NCBI GenBank assembly: GCA_030761205.1
Contig: JAULJL010000015.1
Span: 11,475,501-11,539,500 of the forward strand
DNA length: 64,000 nt
Direction: 5' to 3'
Source of the DNA: Fremontodendron californicum
Lineage: Eukaryota > Streptophyta > Magnoliopsida > Malvales > Malvaceae
Under the pieces are notes generated by a model that made no database searches, was not told where the DNA came from, and saw only the letters and a program-made list of their open reading frames with translations. Position 1 is the stretch's first letter, and each line of letters starts with the position of its first letter. Below, one piece after another: positions 11,391 to 23,171 of the stretch. The translations under genes were made by a program, and so were the position numbers.

Positions 11391-11632
11391 GGTATACATG
11401 ACCTCCTCATGGGTCGAATCAGACCGCGGTCCGAAATTTTTTTTTTATTCAGGTTCGGCCTTGGACTGGCTCGGATTAATGTTCACAATAATAATAAAAA
11501 ATAATAAAAAATTATTTTTATTAATATTTATATATTTTTATAATTAAATTTAAATAAAAAATTATTTTTTAATAAGTAAACAATGATTCAGGCCAGGCGA
11601 ATTGCCTGATCCATGAGCAGATCTAATCAATA
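11391..11632. mobile_element. Probable old MITE (CTCATGGGTC-type termini)
   Basis: The left part reads TCAGAGGTATACATGACC then CTCATGGGTC. The right part ends GATCCATGAGCAGATCTAA, which as reverse complement has the matching GCTCATGGATC. The middle is AT-rich. The left end resembles the element at 34340-34885. No clean target duplication was found. Confidence 0.45.
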
Positions 11633-12644
11633 GTTGAATAATATATTATACAATTTATATGAAGAAGAGAAAATTATATTGGTATATTGCATAATAATAA
11701 TATAGCCATAGTTAAAATTCTACTCACTTCAAAGATTTATCATATCATAAATATTGAAAAAAGACACAAAATTAATTCAATAACAATACCATGAAAGTGC
11801 TCAAGAATACTGTTCAGAAGATTATCAACAAAAAAAAAAAGAAAAAGAGTCCGTTTAATCTATATCTATAGACACCCGTTAAAAATTATTTATTTATCAT
11901 TTTATGAAAGTTTTTCGCATTTAATATATTACTTTTATTAAATTCAAGAAAAAATAATGTATTAGTTACATTTTTTTTTTGGTATATATCACTTTAACCG
12001 ATGCCACTAAACACATTAACATTTCTAAAAAAAATTAAGAATCTTTTTAATATCCACACACAAAAAAAAAAATCAAAATAATCACAAAGTAATTTTAGAC
12101 CTCTTTTGCAATGCTTTGTTGAATTTTTCTTCGTACAGATGCTTCGACATGCTGAATTTTTCTCTGCATAGATGCTTTGACATGTTTTGCAATGACACAT
12201 ATTCAGATGAAAATCTATAAAATAATAAGCATTTATAAAATATGAATAAATTGTCGTGTTTATTAAACTAACTCAAACATCAAATTAAAACATTGATGAT
12301 ACAACAAGGAGGTCTTTTAGATTTCTATTTTCAATTGTTGATGAGATTTTTGTGTTAAAATTTGAGTTTGATAGATTACTACAGTGCTAAAAATCAAACA
12401 AACAAACGTCAGAGACGAAAAAAAACTGAATTTTTTTAAAAAAACTATATCTAATTGTGTTCACTTAACTTTATAAAAGATAAACCAAAAAAAAATAACA
12501 TGAATTCTTACCTCTCATTTCTTTGATCAAATGTCAATCTTTCTACACTTTACAAGAAAAACCAAGTTTAATATCATCATTAAAAAAAAATCAAAGTGTT
12601 GATTATAGGCTGTTGGGAGAAGAGGTGACTCGATGTCACCCCAT

Positions 12645-12825
12645 CAACTCAAGTATCGATAATAAAAACACATTTCAAACTCCAAAATTCATCAACCACT
12701 TGGACACATGTCAATTTTAAGAACAATTAACACACAAATGACGATAAATTACCATCCTGCTAAGCAAAATTAAATTCTGCACTTAAAATGCCTATCCTCA
12801 ACTTTAATAGTTTGTTACATCATAC
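12645..12825. repeat. Dispersed repeat, left copy (partner at 35005-35195)
   Basis: Shares ordered phrases with its partner: AATAAAA, CACTTCAAAC/CATTTCAAAC, GACACATGTCAATTT, AATTAACACACAAATGACGA/AATTAACGCATAAATGACAA, TAAGCAAAATTA, TATCCTCAA and TTTTAATAGTTT. Same orientation, diverged, with small insertions and deletions. Confidence 0.7.
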
Positions 12826-13689
12826 TCCAAAGGCCATCAATCCAAGTCATATAAATATATAATATAACAAGTTACATATTGATTATGTAAATTTTATTGA
12901 CATAGACGATTATGTGAATATCTCTTCTTAATGACACATAAGACAAGCAAAAAAAAATCTAACATTATCTTTTTTTTTTTTTATTTGAAATTGTAGAGCA
13001 AAAAAATAAAATTCAAAAATAAAATCTAACATTATCACTTTTTTATAATTTTTAACAAAAGTGTTAATTCAATTTTGAACTATATCTTTTAAGTGATTTT
13101 TTTTATCACAAAATCTTGAATTTAAAATTTTTATTTGTTGTTTCTATATTATTTTTTTCAGCCAATTTAAATTTAAAATAATTAAATAGATAAAATGATT
13201 CATTTAAAATCAAAATGAAATTTAAAATTATTCAAAATTCATGCATTAATATTAATCTTAAATAAATTTAATTATTATTATTATTCAAAATTCAAAATTT
13301 TCAAAAATAAATCTTGTCAAAATAACTTTTATCACATTTTCAAATTTTCAAATTTCACTTGATCAAGTTTGATCAATTTAGATTTTGAGTTATTAAATAG
13401 ATAAAATTATACATTTAAATCAAAATTAAATTGTAATACAAATTTCAAACTTAAAAAGTTCATTTTATTTGATTCATTCAGTATCTATGTAGATATATTT
13501 CTTTTAAATTTAAATTTAAAATATATTTTTTTTACCTTCATAAATTTCTTAAAATCCTTTAAGTTTTAACCTTTTCAAATTTAAACACTCTAATATCTCA
13601 TCATATTCTTTTTAAATTTGAAAAATATTTATTGAAATCCATAGTATATGGTTATTTTAAATATGTATCCGATTTTATAGATACACCAA

Positions 13690-13760
13690 TTAGTATATAA
13701 TTTACACCCATATTGTAAAAAAGAATATGATGAGATATAACCCATGCGAATAATTTTATG
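13690..13760. repeat. Short direct repeat flanking the retrotransposon (partner at 32727-32790)
   Basis: The block ATATTGTAAAAAAGAATATG followed by ATGAGATATAACCCATGCGAA is repeated almost exactly to the right of the element. CCATAGTATAT also occurs near both copies. It is a feature of the target region and not of the element. Confidence 0.7.
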
Positions 13761-13938
13761 TGATTATAAACCAATAAAATTATATGGTTATTTTTTGAAA
13801 CACACATAAAATTTCTATTATAAACATAAATATAGTAACAATATTATACACTAATTAATATGATGTGTGTTTATATGTTTTATAATATGTTATAATATTA
13901 TAAACATGTGATTTTATAATAACCATATTTATGTGTTT

Positions 13939-16900
13939 TGTAGACACCTAATTTTGTCCGGACCACTAAATCAGGTATGTTTTATTCCTAAAGTAATGTT
14001 TAATATCGATCATGAAAAAAGCATTTTTGCATTCTGAAACATAAAAAAGTCAATCATGAAAAAGTCAACCCTGAAAAAGTCAATCTCGAAAAGTCAAATA
14101 CTAAAAAAGTCAACCCACTTTTAGTATCAAGATTCAAAGTTCAAAATGAAAAATGGAGAAAGAATTTTGATAATCCGAGGTCTATAATGAAAGATATGGA
14201 GTTCGGAAGTTGGGTTACGGAGATTCAGTAGAAAGGAAACCCTAGTTTGGAAAATTTGGGGAAAAATGCTTAAACGATCAAATTGGTCGAAATTGGAGGT
14301 TCCAAATGGAAGATAAGAAATGACTATGGGTAATAGAGAGGCTACTTGGAAGAAAAACTGAAGGAAAAGTCAATTTGGAAGAAAACCAAGAATTAGGATT
14401 TTTAGTGAATTTTTGTGAAATTTGGGAAAATTGAAGAAATGGCCCGATTCGGTAAAGCTAAAGCCCCTAATTGATGAGGAGTGAGTAAACAAGGATAGCC
14501 CAAGGCTCAGTTTGAAGAAATTCCGAGAAAAGAGCCGATTGGAGGAAAAACGAGAAAATTCTCGACAGTAAAAAAAGGAAAAATCAAATCGGAGGAGAAT
14601 TTGATCGTAAAAATTGGGCATTTTCGGACCAATTCCAATTCCACATATGAAAAATGCACAAAAAAGAAAATTTAAAAATCGGACTTGTTTTGAGCAAAAC
14701 CGAGCTTTGGAGACAAAAGGGCAAAATTGAAAAATTCAATAAAAATAGCAAATGAGCTCCAAAAATTACCAAAATTTTCAGATCTCATTCTTAAATCATT
14801 TGGAAGAGATTTGAAAAGAAAAATCCGGATTCGGAGCTCGTTTGCAAAATGGCAAATCTCGGGTCCACTATGTTGAAATTCAAGAAGATAAATCCCGAAA
14901 AATAGCAAATGAGTTCCAAAAATTCTAAAAATTTTCAGATCTTATTCTTAAATTATTTTGAAGATGATTGGCGAAAGAAAATCTGGATTTGGAGCTCGTT
15001 TGAAAAATGGTAAAAGTTCGGGTGCACAAAGGGGCATTTTTGGAAAAAAAATCCGAAAAAATACAAAATCGGCTCAGAAAATTTTAAAAACTTCAAGAAT
15101 TCATTTTTTTTTTTATTATTTCGGAAGTATTGAAAAAAGAAAATTTGGATTTGGAGTCCGTTTGCTATTTAATTAGGTTCGTGGGCCAAAAACGTTATTT
15201 TATCGAAGAAACCGAAAATGGCCTTTCTTGCAATGGAGATTGGGCTGGATTTTAAGAGGGCAATCAGCCAAGCCCATGATGGAGAGTGATTTTTCTGAGC
15301 CATTTCATCTAAAGACCAAGAGTGAATAGGAAGGTAGTTATTTTTTTTTTGATCAAGCCTTTGAATTTGCAACACATAGACCAATGGATGGAGAGGGATG
15401 ATGTCATATTTATGACATCATCTTCATGGCATCATATTTAGGGGCTGATTATTCCAATCAAAAGGTGGAAATTTTACATAGAATACATCTTGGATTAGGG
15501 ACTATTGGATCAAAATTGGTGTAAAAAAATGACAACTTTTCCTACACTACTATAGGCCATTCGGCCAAAGCATTTTAGAAGAGGGGTCTCTTCATTTTAT
15601 TACTTCTTCTGGGCTAAATAATCTTCATTTTTGAAAGCAAATAGAAAGTTTAGAAAGGTAAAGAAAGTAAGAAGAGAAAAAAAGCTTGCAAAATAGCTTT
15701 TAGAGGTAGCTAAAAACACCTTACTCTTGCACTTTTTTTGCATTTCCATCCTAGATTTGCTCTTTTCATTTGATATTTGGTGAGTTTCTATTGATTTTAG
15801 TTTTAAAATAAGTGTTTTTAAGCTTTCTCTCCAAGCTCCTTTCTCATGCTTTCTTGAAAAAACTTTGAAAAACCAATTTCTTTTTTTACATTTTTTGAGG
15901 TGGGCCGAATGGACTGTTTTTGTGAAATGATTGGTGTTTGATCTTTATTTCATGTTGTTTGTGATGTATAGCATGTTTTCATGCTTTTATATTTTCTTCA
16001 AATAACAAAAACATGGAGCTTGCTTTAGTCTTTTTACTTACCTCCATTTTTGATTTTATCATCTTGCTTCCATGTTTACTTTCCTTGTTTACATTTTTTA
16101 ATTTTCTGTTTTAAACATTTTTGAGTTGTTCATGATTTGCATTTTACTATACTATGTGTTTGTGAAAATGTCTAGTTGTGTTCATGCCTTTACTTTATAT
16201 TTGCATGTTTTAGCATGTTTCTTCTTTAGCCTTGCATTTAGTATGTCATGTGTTTGTGAAAATGCCATGCTAGGATATCACCTTTGATGCATATGTCCAT
16301 TCGGCTTCTTCCATTTTCTATGCTTTGTATGTGCATTTTCATCTTGCTAGTTGATAGGTTTGTATTTCCATGTTATGATTTTTGTGTATCTTGATTTAGT
16401 ATGCCATGTGTTTGTGAAAATGCCATGATAGGATATCACCATTGATGCATATGTCCATTCGGTTTCTTCCATTTTCTATGCTTTGTATGTGCATTTTCAG
16501 CTTTCTAGTTGACATGCTTGCATTTCCATACTATATTTTTGTGTATATTGATTTAGTATGCTACGTGTTTGTGTTATTGCCATGCATTTTTTAGGTCTAG
16601 GTTTCATTTGCATTGCCATGCATTTCATGCATTTTTAGACCTAGGTTGCATTTATTGCCATGCAAGTTCATGTTAGGTTTAGGCCATATTCTTTATGCCA
16701 TACATTTTCTATGTCATTTAGGTTTTAAATCATGCATTTCATGCATTTAATTTGCTTTTTGTTCATGCATATCATATCATGCCACATGATTTTTGACTTA
16801 GGCCAATCAATGGTTCAAAGTCATGATCATTTGAGCATACTTGTGGAAAATTAAAGAGTTGTCAAGTTGATTTTACTACCTTTGTGATTTTTATTACTTT

Positions 16901-18696
16901 GGAAAATCTTGTCCAAAGTTTTAGAAATTTTAGTTACTGTTTGTAGGTCCTTATAAGAGTCTCTAATATTTTTACTTTGATTTTTGAATGATTTTATCAA
17001 AGGCTTAAAAATGATTTTTGGCAAAACCGTTTTTCACCCAGTGTTCTAAATTTCGTGATTTTTCTGGTTGGTTATCCTTAGTCTAAAATTTAAGAAATTT
17101 TTTCCCAAAAATTTAGACATGTTATGAAGCTCATACATTTTTTTTAGATTTTTTTGAAAAATCAAAAATATGTTAAAAAATCACGGTTTAAAACTGGACA
17201 ATAGAGTCAAATTTGAATTCAAAGGAAATATAATTTTTTGTTTTGGCTAAGGCATTTAGAGGGGGCTGAGTAGGAACCTCAGCTACTATTCTAGGTTGGT
17301 TTCTAAGCCATTTTAAACTTTAAAAATGATTTATAGAGCTCGGGTCAAGGGTGGCCAAGTCCGGGTTTTCAAACTTAGGAAAATAGAGCCATTTTCAAAA
17401 GGGGAATTCGGCCATGTATTATTTTTCATCCAAGATTTTCAAAATTGTTTCAAACCAATCACAAAGTATTTTTGATTTTAGAAAATTTAATTTGATGTCT
17501 TTTCCTAAGGTAGTCGGATATCTTTTTAGATATACGGATTTCCTTATTTAAAGGAAAAAATACACTTTCATGCATTGCATTTTCCATGTTCATTCATACT
17601 ATATAATATATGATTTTTGCTATGATAATTTCTATGGTAATGTTATTATTTTTATTTATATTTTATTGGTGTTATATTTGATTGTTATATGATTGTGAAT
17701 ATTCTATGTTATCGTATGTTTTTTATTTAATCATTTATTTTTGTCACATCATCTAGCATTTACTATGTTCATGCTTTATTATTTTTTTATTTTCATGCAT
17801 ATTTCATATCACTTAGTTTATTCATTTCATTTAGAATATATTATGACACTTAGGTTATTTATTTCATTTAGAATATATTATGACACATAGGTTATTCATT
17901 TTATTTAGAATATATTATGACACTTAGGTTATTCATTTTATTTAGATCATCTCATATCATTTAAATTATACTATGTCACACATATTCACATTCATATATA
18001 TTTTTTTAAATGTTTTGAAAAGATAATGGTTTCAAATAAAATAAAGTTATTCCCGAATTAAAATAATTCATAAGTTCTCTGCCGGGTTTTCTGGGGAGGA
18101 TATCATTAATTATCATTAATAACGAAATATCTTCTTTAAAACGAAAATGATTCGAAAAATTTTCTAAATAAATAAAAAAATTTATATTTTGCCGCGCTTG
18201 TCGGGAAATATAGGAAAATTTTGAATTTATAAATTCCGGGTCATTTTCAATTTAAATATGGAATTATTTTTCTTAAAATTGGGAATTAATTTGAAATACC
18301 GAATTTGAAACCGACTTTTTACCGAGACTTGAGATAACACACGATTAATAAGATACCGTTTTATACGGGCGTTGTGGGGGTGTTAATCCTTCCCCACACG
18401 TAACCGAGTCCCAAACCCGCTTCTTTGATTTCTCTGGTTTAAAACGCAGACTTGAAATTGGTTTTAAAAATATTTTAATTAATTTTAAAATGTTTTACAA
18501 AATCGGTATTAATAGGTGGCCGATCACACCTAGCCAAAAAAGATTGGTGGCGATTCCATGTCTTTTTCAAGGTCATTTTCAAACCCTCATTTTATTTCAA
18601 GAGGAATTAAGTCGTCTTTTTCTCTATTTTTCCAATGTCACGCTTAACGAGTAATAAAATCTCGCGATGAGACTTGTTATTTTTTAGGTTGCGACA
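13939..18696 (+). repeat. 5' LTR of the giant retrotransposon
   Basis: 4758 bases bounded by TG and CA. Near its start GAAAAAGTCAA-type phrases repeat (about 14045-14115). A run of 150+ bases around 15740-15895 matches the 3' LTR almost perfectly, while other stretches are visibly more diverged. It ends with AACGAGTAATAAAATCTCGC and TTGCGACA. Antisense open frames inside it are present in the other LTR only as broken equivalents and are not genes. Confidence 0.93.
16238..16575 (+). repeat. Tandem repeat inside the 5' LTR (about 160-base unit)
   Basis: A unit with TATGTCATGTGTTTGTGAAA, GGATATCACC, GATGCATATGTCCATTCGG and TTCCATTTTCTATGC occurs twice, with a partial third start near 16553. The same duplication is in the 3' LTR at about 30238-30575, so it is older than this insertion. 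Confidence 0.8.
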
Positions 18697-18698
18697 GC

Positions 18699-18716
18699 TT
18701 GGCGACTCTACTGGGA
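18699..18716 (+). promoter_or_regulatory. Primer-binding site, tRNA-Arg-like
   Basis: TGGCGACTCTACTGGG begins three bases after the 5' LTR. TGG plus CGACTCT fits the complement of the CCA-tailed 3' end of a plant tRNA-Arg, the primer reported for Ogre-type elements. The tRNA match is from memory and was not searched. Confidence 0.65.
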
Positions 18717-20743
18717 AAATTTAGAGAGTCAGGCCTAGAATTAGTCTTGTGTTATCGAAAGTGTTGGTTTTGTCGAGTTTAATTGGTATTTAATTTTAAT
18801 TCTCACATTTTTTTTAAATAAGGAGAATTTTGAAAATAATATAATGTTTTAAATATGTTCATATTCATTCACATGCATTTTATTATTGTTCTCTAGTTAT
18901 TTAATGTTGTATATTATAATTGCTTGTTGGTTAATGCATTACACTATTCTTGAATGTTCTTTTAATTAATTGTTGAGGCATTTAGAATAAGGATTGTAGA
19001 ATAGGTGGTGAAAGGTTTGTTGTTCATCCTCACACACTACACGTGCATTTGCATATCATGAGCCCTATACCCGGGTTCCTTCCTTTTAGGTGGGAGCAAA
19101 GTAACTAAGCCTTCGGGATTAACAATCTGCATGGGCTAGGGAAATAGACTCTAACGAATTGAACCCGTTTTTATCGGGGTGCCTTACTAGTCTTCACCGA
19201 CGACAGTGAGGAACAATTCAAAGCTTTAGAATCGATTCAACCTCATATAGTGAACCTAAGCGAAGCCATGCCGGATTTTCGATAGATGTACCGGAGCTAG
19301 GAACACTTGGAGGAATGCTTCTGATCTTTTGCCATTTATTCCTATATTTTGAATAAGCATTGTAAACCGAGCAAAGATGTACGTACATCGTCCATAATAA
19401 ATATAATACCCTGCCGCGAAGGCATCGTGATGCATAAATAAGCAGATACTGTTGGGGGCAAGTGGTCACTAACTTTTTGAAATTTAAAAAATAAAAATCC
19501 TTTTTCAAGCATTTTGCATTTTTCACATTTCATGCATATGTGAAGAGAGTATGTACATTCATGGTTGCATTTTTTATCTCATTCTTGCAATAAACGGATA
19601 GTAATAATAATCTCATTTTGATGATTTCATAGATCGGTAGTGTTGAATGAACATTTGCATATTGTACCATAGTAGGATCCATTACCCCGAAATTATGTTG
19701 AAAATAATATGTTGGTTTTTCATGTAGAAAACATGTTTCAAAAAAATCATAGATTAAATTTGGAGGCAAATCTTGCGTAATGAGATTTTTGAATAATCAA
19801 GATTAGGTCCCATCAATTTCGTGAAATCATTGGTCTTTGTATATACCTTTGTATTAATTCATGTATCATTTTGCCATCATGTTATAGTCCTAACATTCAT
19901 GGTCATTCATTGTAGAATACGTTTGTGATATACATGGTCATTCTGTGAATATACCCGTGTGTTAATTTATGAATTCTTTACATGCATCATATAGACATCA
20001 TGTTACAATCATAGCATGCATGGTCATTCATTATAGAATATATTTATGACATGCATGATCATTATATGTATATACCCATGTATCAATTTATTTATTCTGT
20101 ACATGCAACATATTGGCATCAGGTTGCATTCATGACATGCATAGTTAGTCAGCATGATTTCTTTGTATATACCAGTGTGTTAATGTATTTATTCTGTACA
20201 TGCATCATATTGATATCGTGTTGTATTCATAGTATATATGATCATTCATTGGAAAATGCATATAGAACATATATAGTCATTTGTTTCATATATCCATTTA
20301 TTGATTTGTCTAATCTTCACATGCATCATGTTAACATCAGCATTTGTGGCATATATAATCATCATGATATGCACATGCTTTACATTTGTCATATTGGCAT
20401 TAAGTTGTATTCATGAAATACATAGCAACTCAGCATGGTTTCTTTGTTCATACCCATGCAATAATTCATTTATTCTTTGCATGCATCGTGTTGATGTCGT
20501 GTTGCATTCATAACACATATGATCACTCATAGGGAAATGCATTTGGGACATACATGGTAACTCACTGTATATATTCGTAAATTGACTTGTTTATTCTTTG
20601 CATGCATTATATTGGCATCATGTTACATTCACAACATTCATGGCTCATTCATCATGAAATATGTTAATGAGATGAAATAGAAATTGGCTTAGCTTTAAGA
20701 GCTTTCAAAGAAATCTTTCTTCAAATTGGAGGTATAAGAGTCA
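18717..20743 (+). other. Untranslated leader of the retrotransposon, with degenerate repeats
   Basis: No supported coding frame. From about 19830 to 20660 an irregular 100-150-base phrase recurs: TTTATTCTGTACATGCA or TTTATTCTTTGCATGCAT, then a CATATTGGCATCA variant, TGCATTCAT, GATCATTCAT and TATATACCCATGT. This makes a diverged tandem array in front of gag. The open frame of 121 codons inside it is a by-product. Confidence 0.6.
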
Positions 20744-23171
20744 TTGAGAATCTATTCAACATTGTCAGGATTCATGGAAGGCGGAAATTCAGACATGGAA
20801 AGAATGAGACAGGCTCTGCAAGAAACGCAAGAAAGGCTGAAAAGAAATCAGGAGGACTACCGAGAACAAAGGGCTAAACTGATGGAATTGATGTCTGCCA
20901 CTGTCAAAGGCAAGGGGCATGTTGAGGAATCTACTGAGAAAGAAAGAGCCATGAAGATTAAGAACTTGGCTAGAATAGAGAGAATGGAACAGGTTCCGCA
21001 AGAGATGAATGAAGAAGTGATTAGAGTTCAGGAAGGGATCCAAGAGAAAACGATTAAGTTGATGGAGTTAATACCTTTCATTGTCAAAGAAAATGGACAT
21101 GAGGAGGACTCTGCTGGGAAAGAAAGAGCTATGAAGGTTAAGAACTTGGCTAGAATAGAGAGAATGGAACAAGTTCAGCAAGAGATGAAGGAAAAAGTGA
21201 TTAGAGTTCAGAAAGAGATCCAAGAGCAAACGATTAAGTTGATAGAGCTAATACCCTTCATTGTCAAAGAAAAGGACAGGTTGAGAGTTCTACTGCAAAA
21301 AGAAAATCAAAATTCCTGGGAAACAATTCGAGGAATTGCCTCTCTTGCTCGTGTGAGGTAACAGCAATTAAAGGTTAGAATTCTCAAGGCATATAGCCAC
21401 AAGATACAGCGAGGTATCAGCTATCAAATGAAAGGCTCCAGGCAGAAGAAAGCACAAATGTATTTGGGTGCGTAGATCCAAAAGAACTTTGCTTGGTCCC
21501 TGATTCAGTCATTCCACCGGAATTCGAGGTTCCCAGCTTTGAGATATATGACGGGACAACTGATCCAAGGACCCACCTCAAAATGTTCTGCCAGAGGATG
21601 GTGAGTCATGCGGATAATGATAAGTTATTGATCCATTGTTTTCTTGATAGCCTCAGTGGATCTGCAAGCATATGGTATAATCAACTGAGTGAGGATAAGA
21701 TTTGTTCCTGGAGCGATTTTGCTAAGGCTTTTTATAACCGATACAAATATGTGATTGACATGTTGCCAGACTGTCTCTTTTTGCAAAATATGAGAAAGAC
21801 AGCTACTGAAAGAATCGAAGAGTATTCTCGCAGATGGAGAGATATAGTGGTCCAGGTACAGCTGCCCTTAATTGAAAAAGAAGTTGTTGTCCTATTTACA
21901 AATACATTGCAGGCTCCATGCTATGATAAGCTCGTTCGTAATGCTATGAAGGATTCCACAGGCAGGATAATTCCAAAGGAGATAATGAAGGAGACAGACA
22001 AGAAAGGAAAGCTCAAAGTAGGGGAGACATCCGGTAGTAAGGGAAATTGGGAACCCCAATGAAAAGTAAAAGATATCCAGTCTATGACCTATGGTAGGCA
22101 ACAGAGGGGAAGCTTTGTCCCATATCCTCCACAACCCATGTACCATCAGTTCTACCCCTCTATGAACAATGTGTATCGGGATCCTTACTTATACCCGATG
22201 TCTTCTCAAAGTAATTATTTGACAAATCTCCAACCTCAGGCCAGCCAGGGAAAATCAAAGAATATTTGAAAAAGAGATCAGTTTGAGCCACTATCCATCT
22301 CTTACTCTAAGTTGTTACCCTAGCTTGTCAAAAACTGACTCCTTGCTCGAGTGCCAGTAAAACCTATCCAACCCCCGTATCCAGATTGGTGTGATGAAAA
22401 TGCATTTTGTGGTTATCATTACGGGATTCGAGGTCATTCCACACAAAATTGTTTGTCTCTAAAATGGAAGGTTCAAGCGTTAATTAGTAATGGGCTGTTA
22501 GGTTTTGAGAAGAAACAGAAGTCAGATAATGGGAAGAAGCCACTGTTTGTTCAGGGTAAGACAAATGGGGATATCAGGATGGGAAAGAAAGGCTTACACG
22601 GGTATATGAAGCAAGAAAGAAATCAGGTTGACCCGATTCCTGTGTCATACAGTGAGCTACTACCTTAACTCATCCAGAATCACCTTTTGACATCCATGCA
22701 ATTAGAGCCTTTGAAGCCTCCTTATCCAAGCTGGTATGACGCTAATGAGTGTTGTGGTTATCATTCTGGCAATCAAGGCCACTCAACGGAGAACTGCCCT
22801 GCTTTGAAGTACAAGGTCAGGGATCTCATCAAGGCTGGTTCGATAAGTTTTGAAGATGGGAAGCCCAAGTGTCATGAAAGACCATTTCCCAAAAACAACC
22901 GTGGGATAACCAAGAGAAGATTCTGATCCCAATCCCTGACCTACTGCCAATACTGATAAAAAATTAGTACCTCACTCCTGTGCCTTTTAAAACAGCTCCA
23001 AGCCCATCAGCAAGGAGTTATGACCCTAACAGCAAGTGTGAGTATCACATGGGGGCAATTGGGCATTCGAATGAAGAATGCAAACAACTAAAGGAAATGG
23101 TGGAAGGTTTTTTTTGCAATGGCATTTTAACTTCAGAGCTTATCAAACAGTGGAAGTCTGCTTTGCCATAA
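20744..23171 (+). pseudogene. Decayed gag gene of the giant retrotransposon
   Basis: Gag forms the virus-like particle. The first frame (20744-21361, 205 codons) is a charged coiled coil of three near-identical 60-residue units starting at each ERM(R/E)Q, ending in a stop. After a frameshift, 21493-22062 carries the retrotransposon gag domain (FEIYDGTTDPRTHLKMF, FLDSLSGSASIWYNQL, ERIEEYSRRWRDI). In-frame stops follow, then a proline/tyrosine-rich linker and three zinc-knuckle-like modules of the form CxYHxGxxGHSxExC with a trailing (L)K(x)KV(x)(D/A)LI helix at about 22405, 22755 and 23035. The knuckle modules are triplicated with their PPYPxWYD leader. Several stops and at least two frameshifts mean no full Gag is made now. 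Confidence 0.85.

Larger units (their letters stand above)
11633..13933. other. AT-rich intergenic DNA left of the giant retrotransposon
   Basis: No supported gene. It contains the two direct-repeat segments listed separately (12645-12825 and 13690-13760), each with a partner to the right of the retrotransposon. Confidence 0.4.

Noticed and set aside
7000..13900. Possible tRNA or other structural RNA genes in the intergenic region
   Set aside because: I saw no A-box/B-box pair with a cloverleaf; a tRNA scan was not possible here.
14370..14908. Overlapping minus-strand open frames of 62-83 codons in the 5' LTR, with counterparts at 28461-28908
   Set aside because: They lie inside LTR sequence, have low-complexity phenylalanine/leucine-rich products, and the two LTR versions differ in length and frame.
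20051..20513. Plus-strand open frames of 121 and 70 codons in the retrotransposon leader
   Set aside because: They arise from the CATGCAT-rich tandem repeats and give repetitive HMYI/CMHR-type peptides with no domain.
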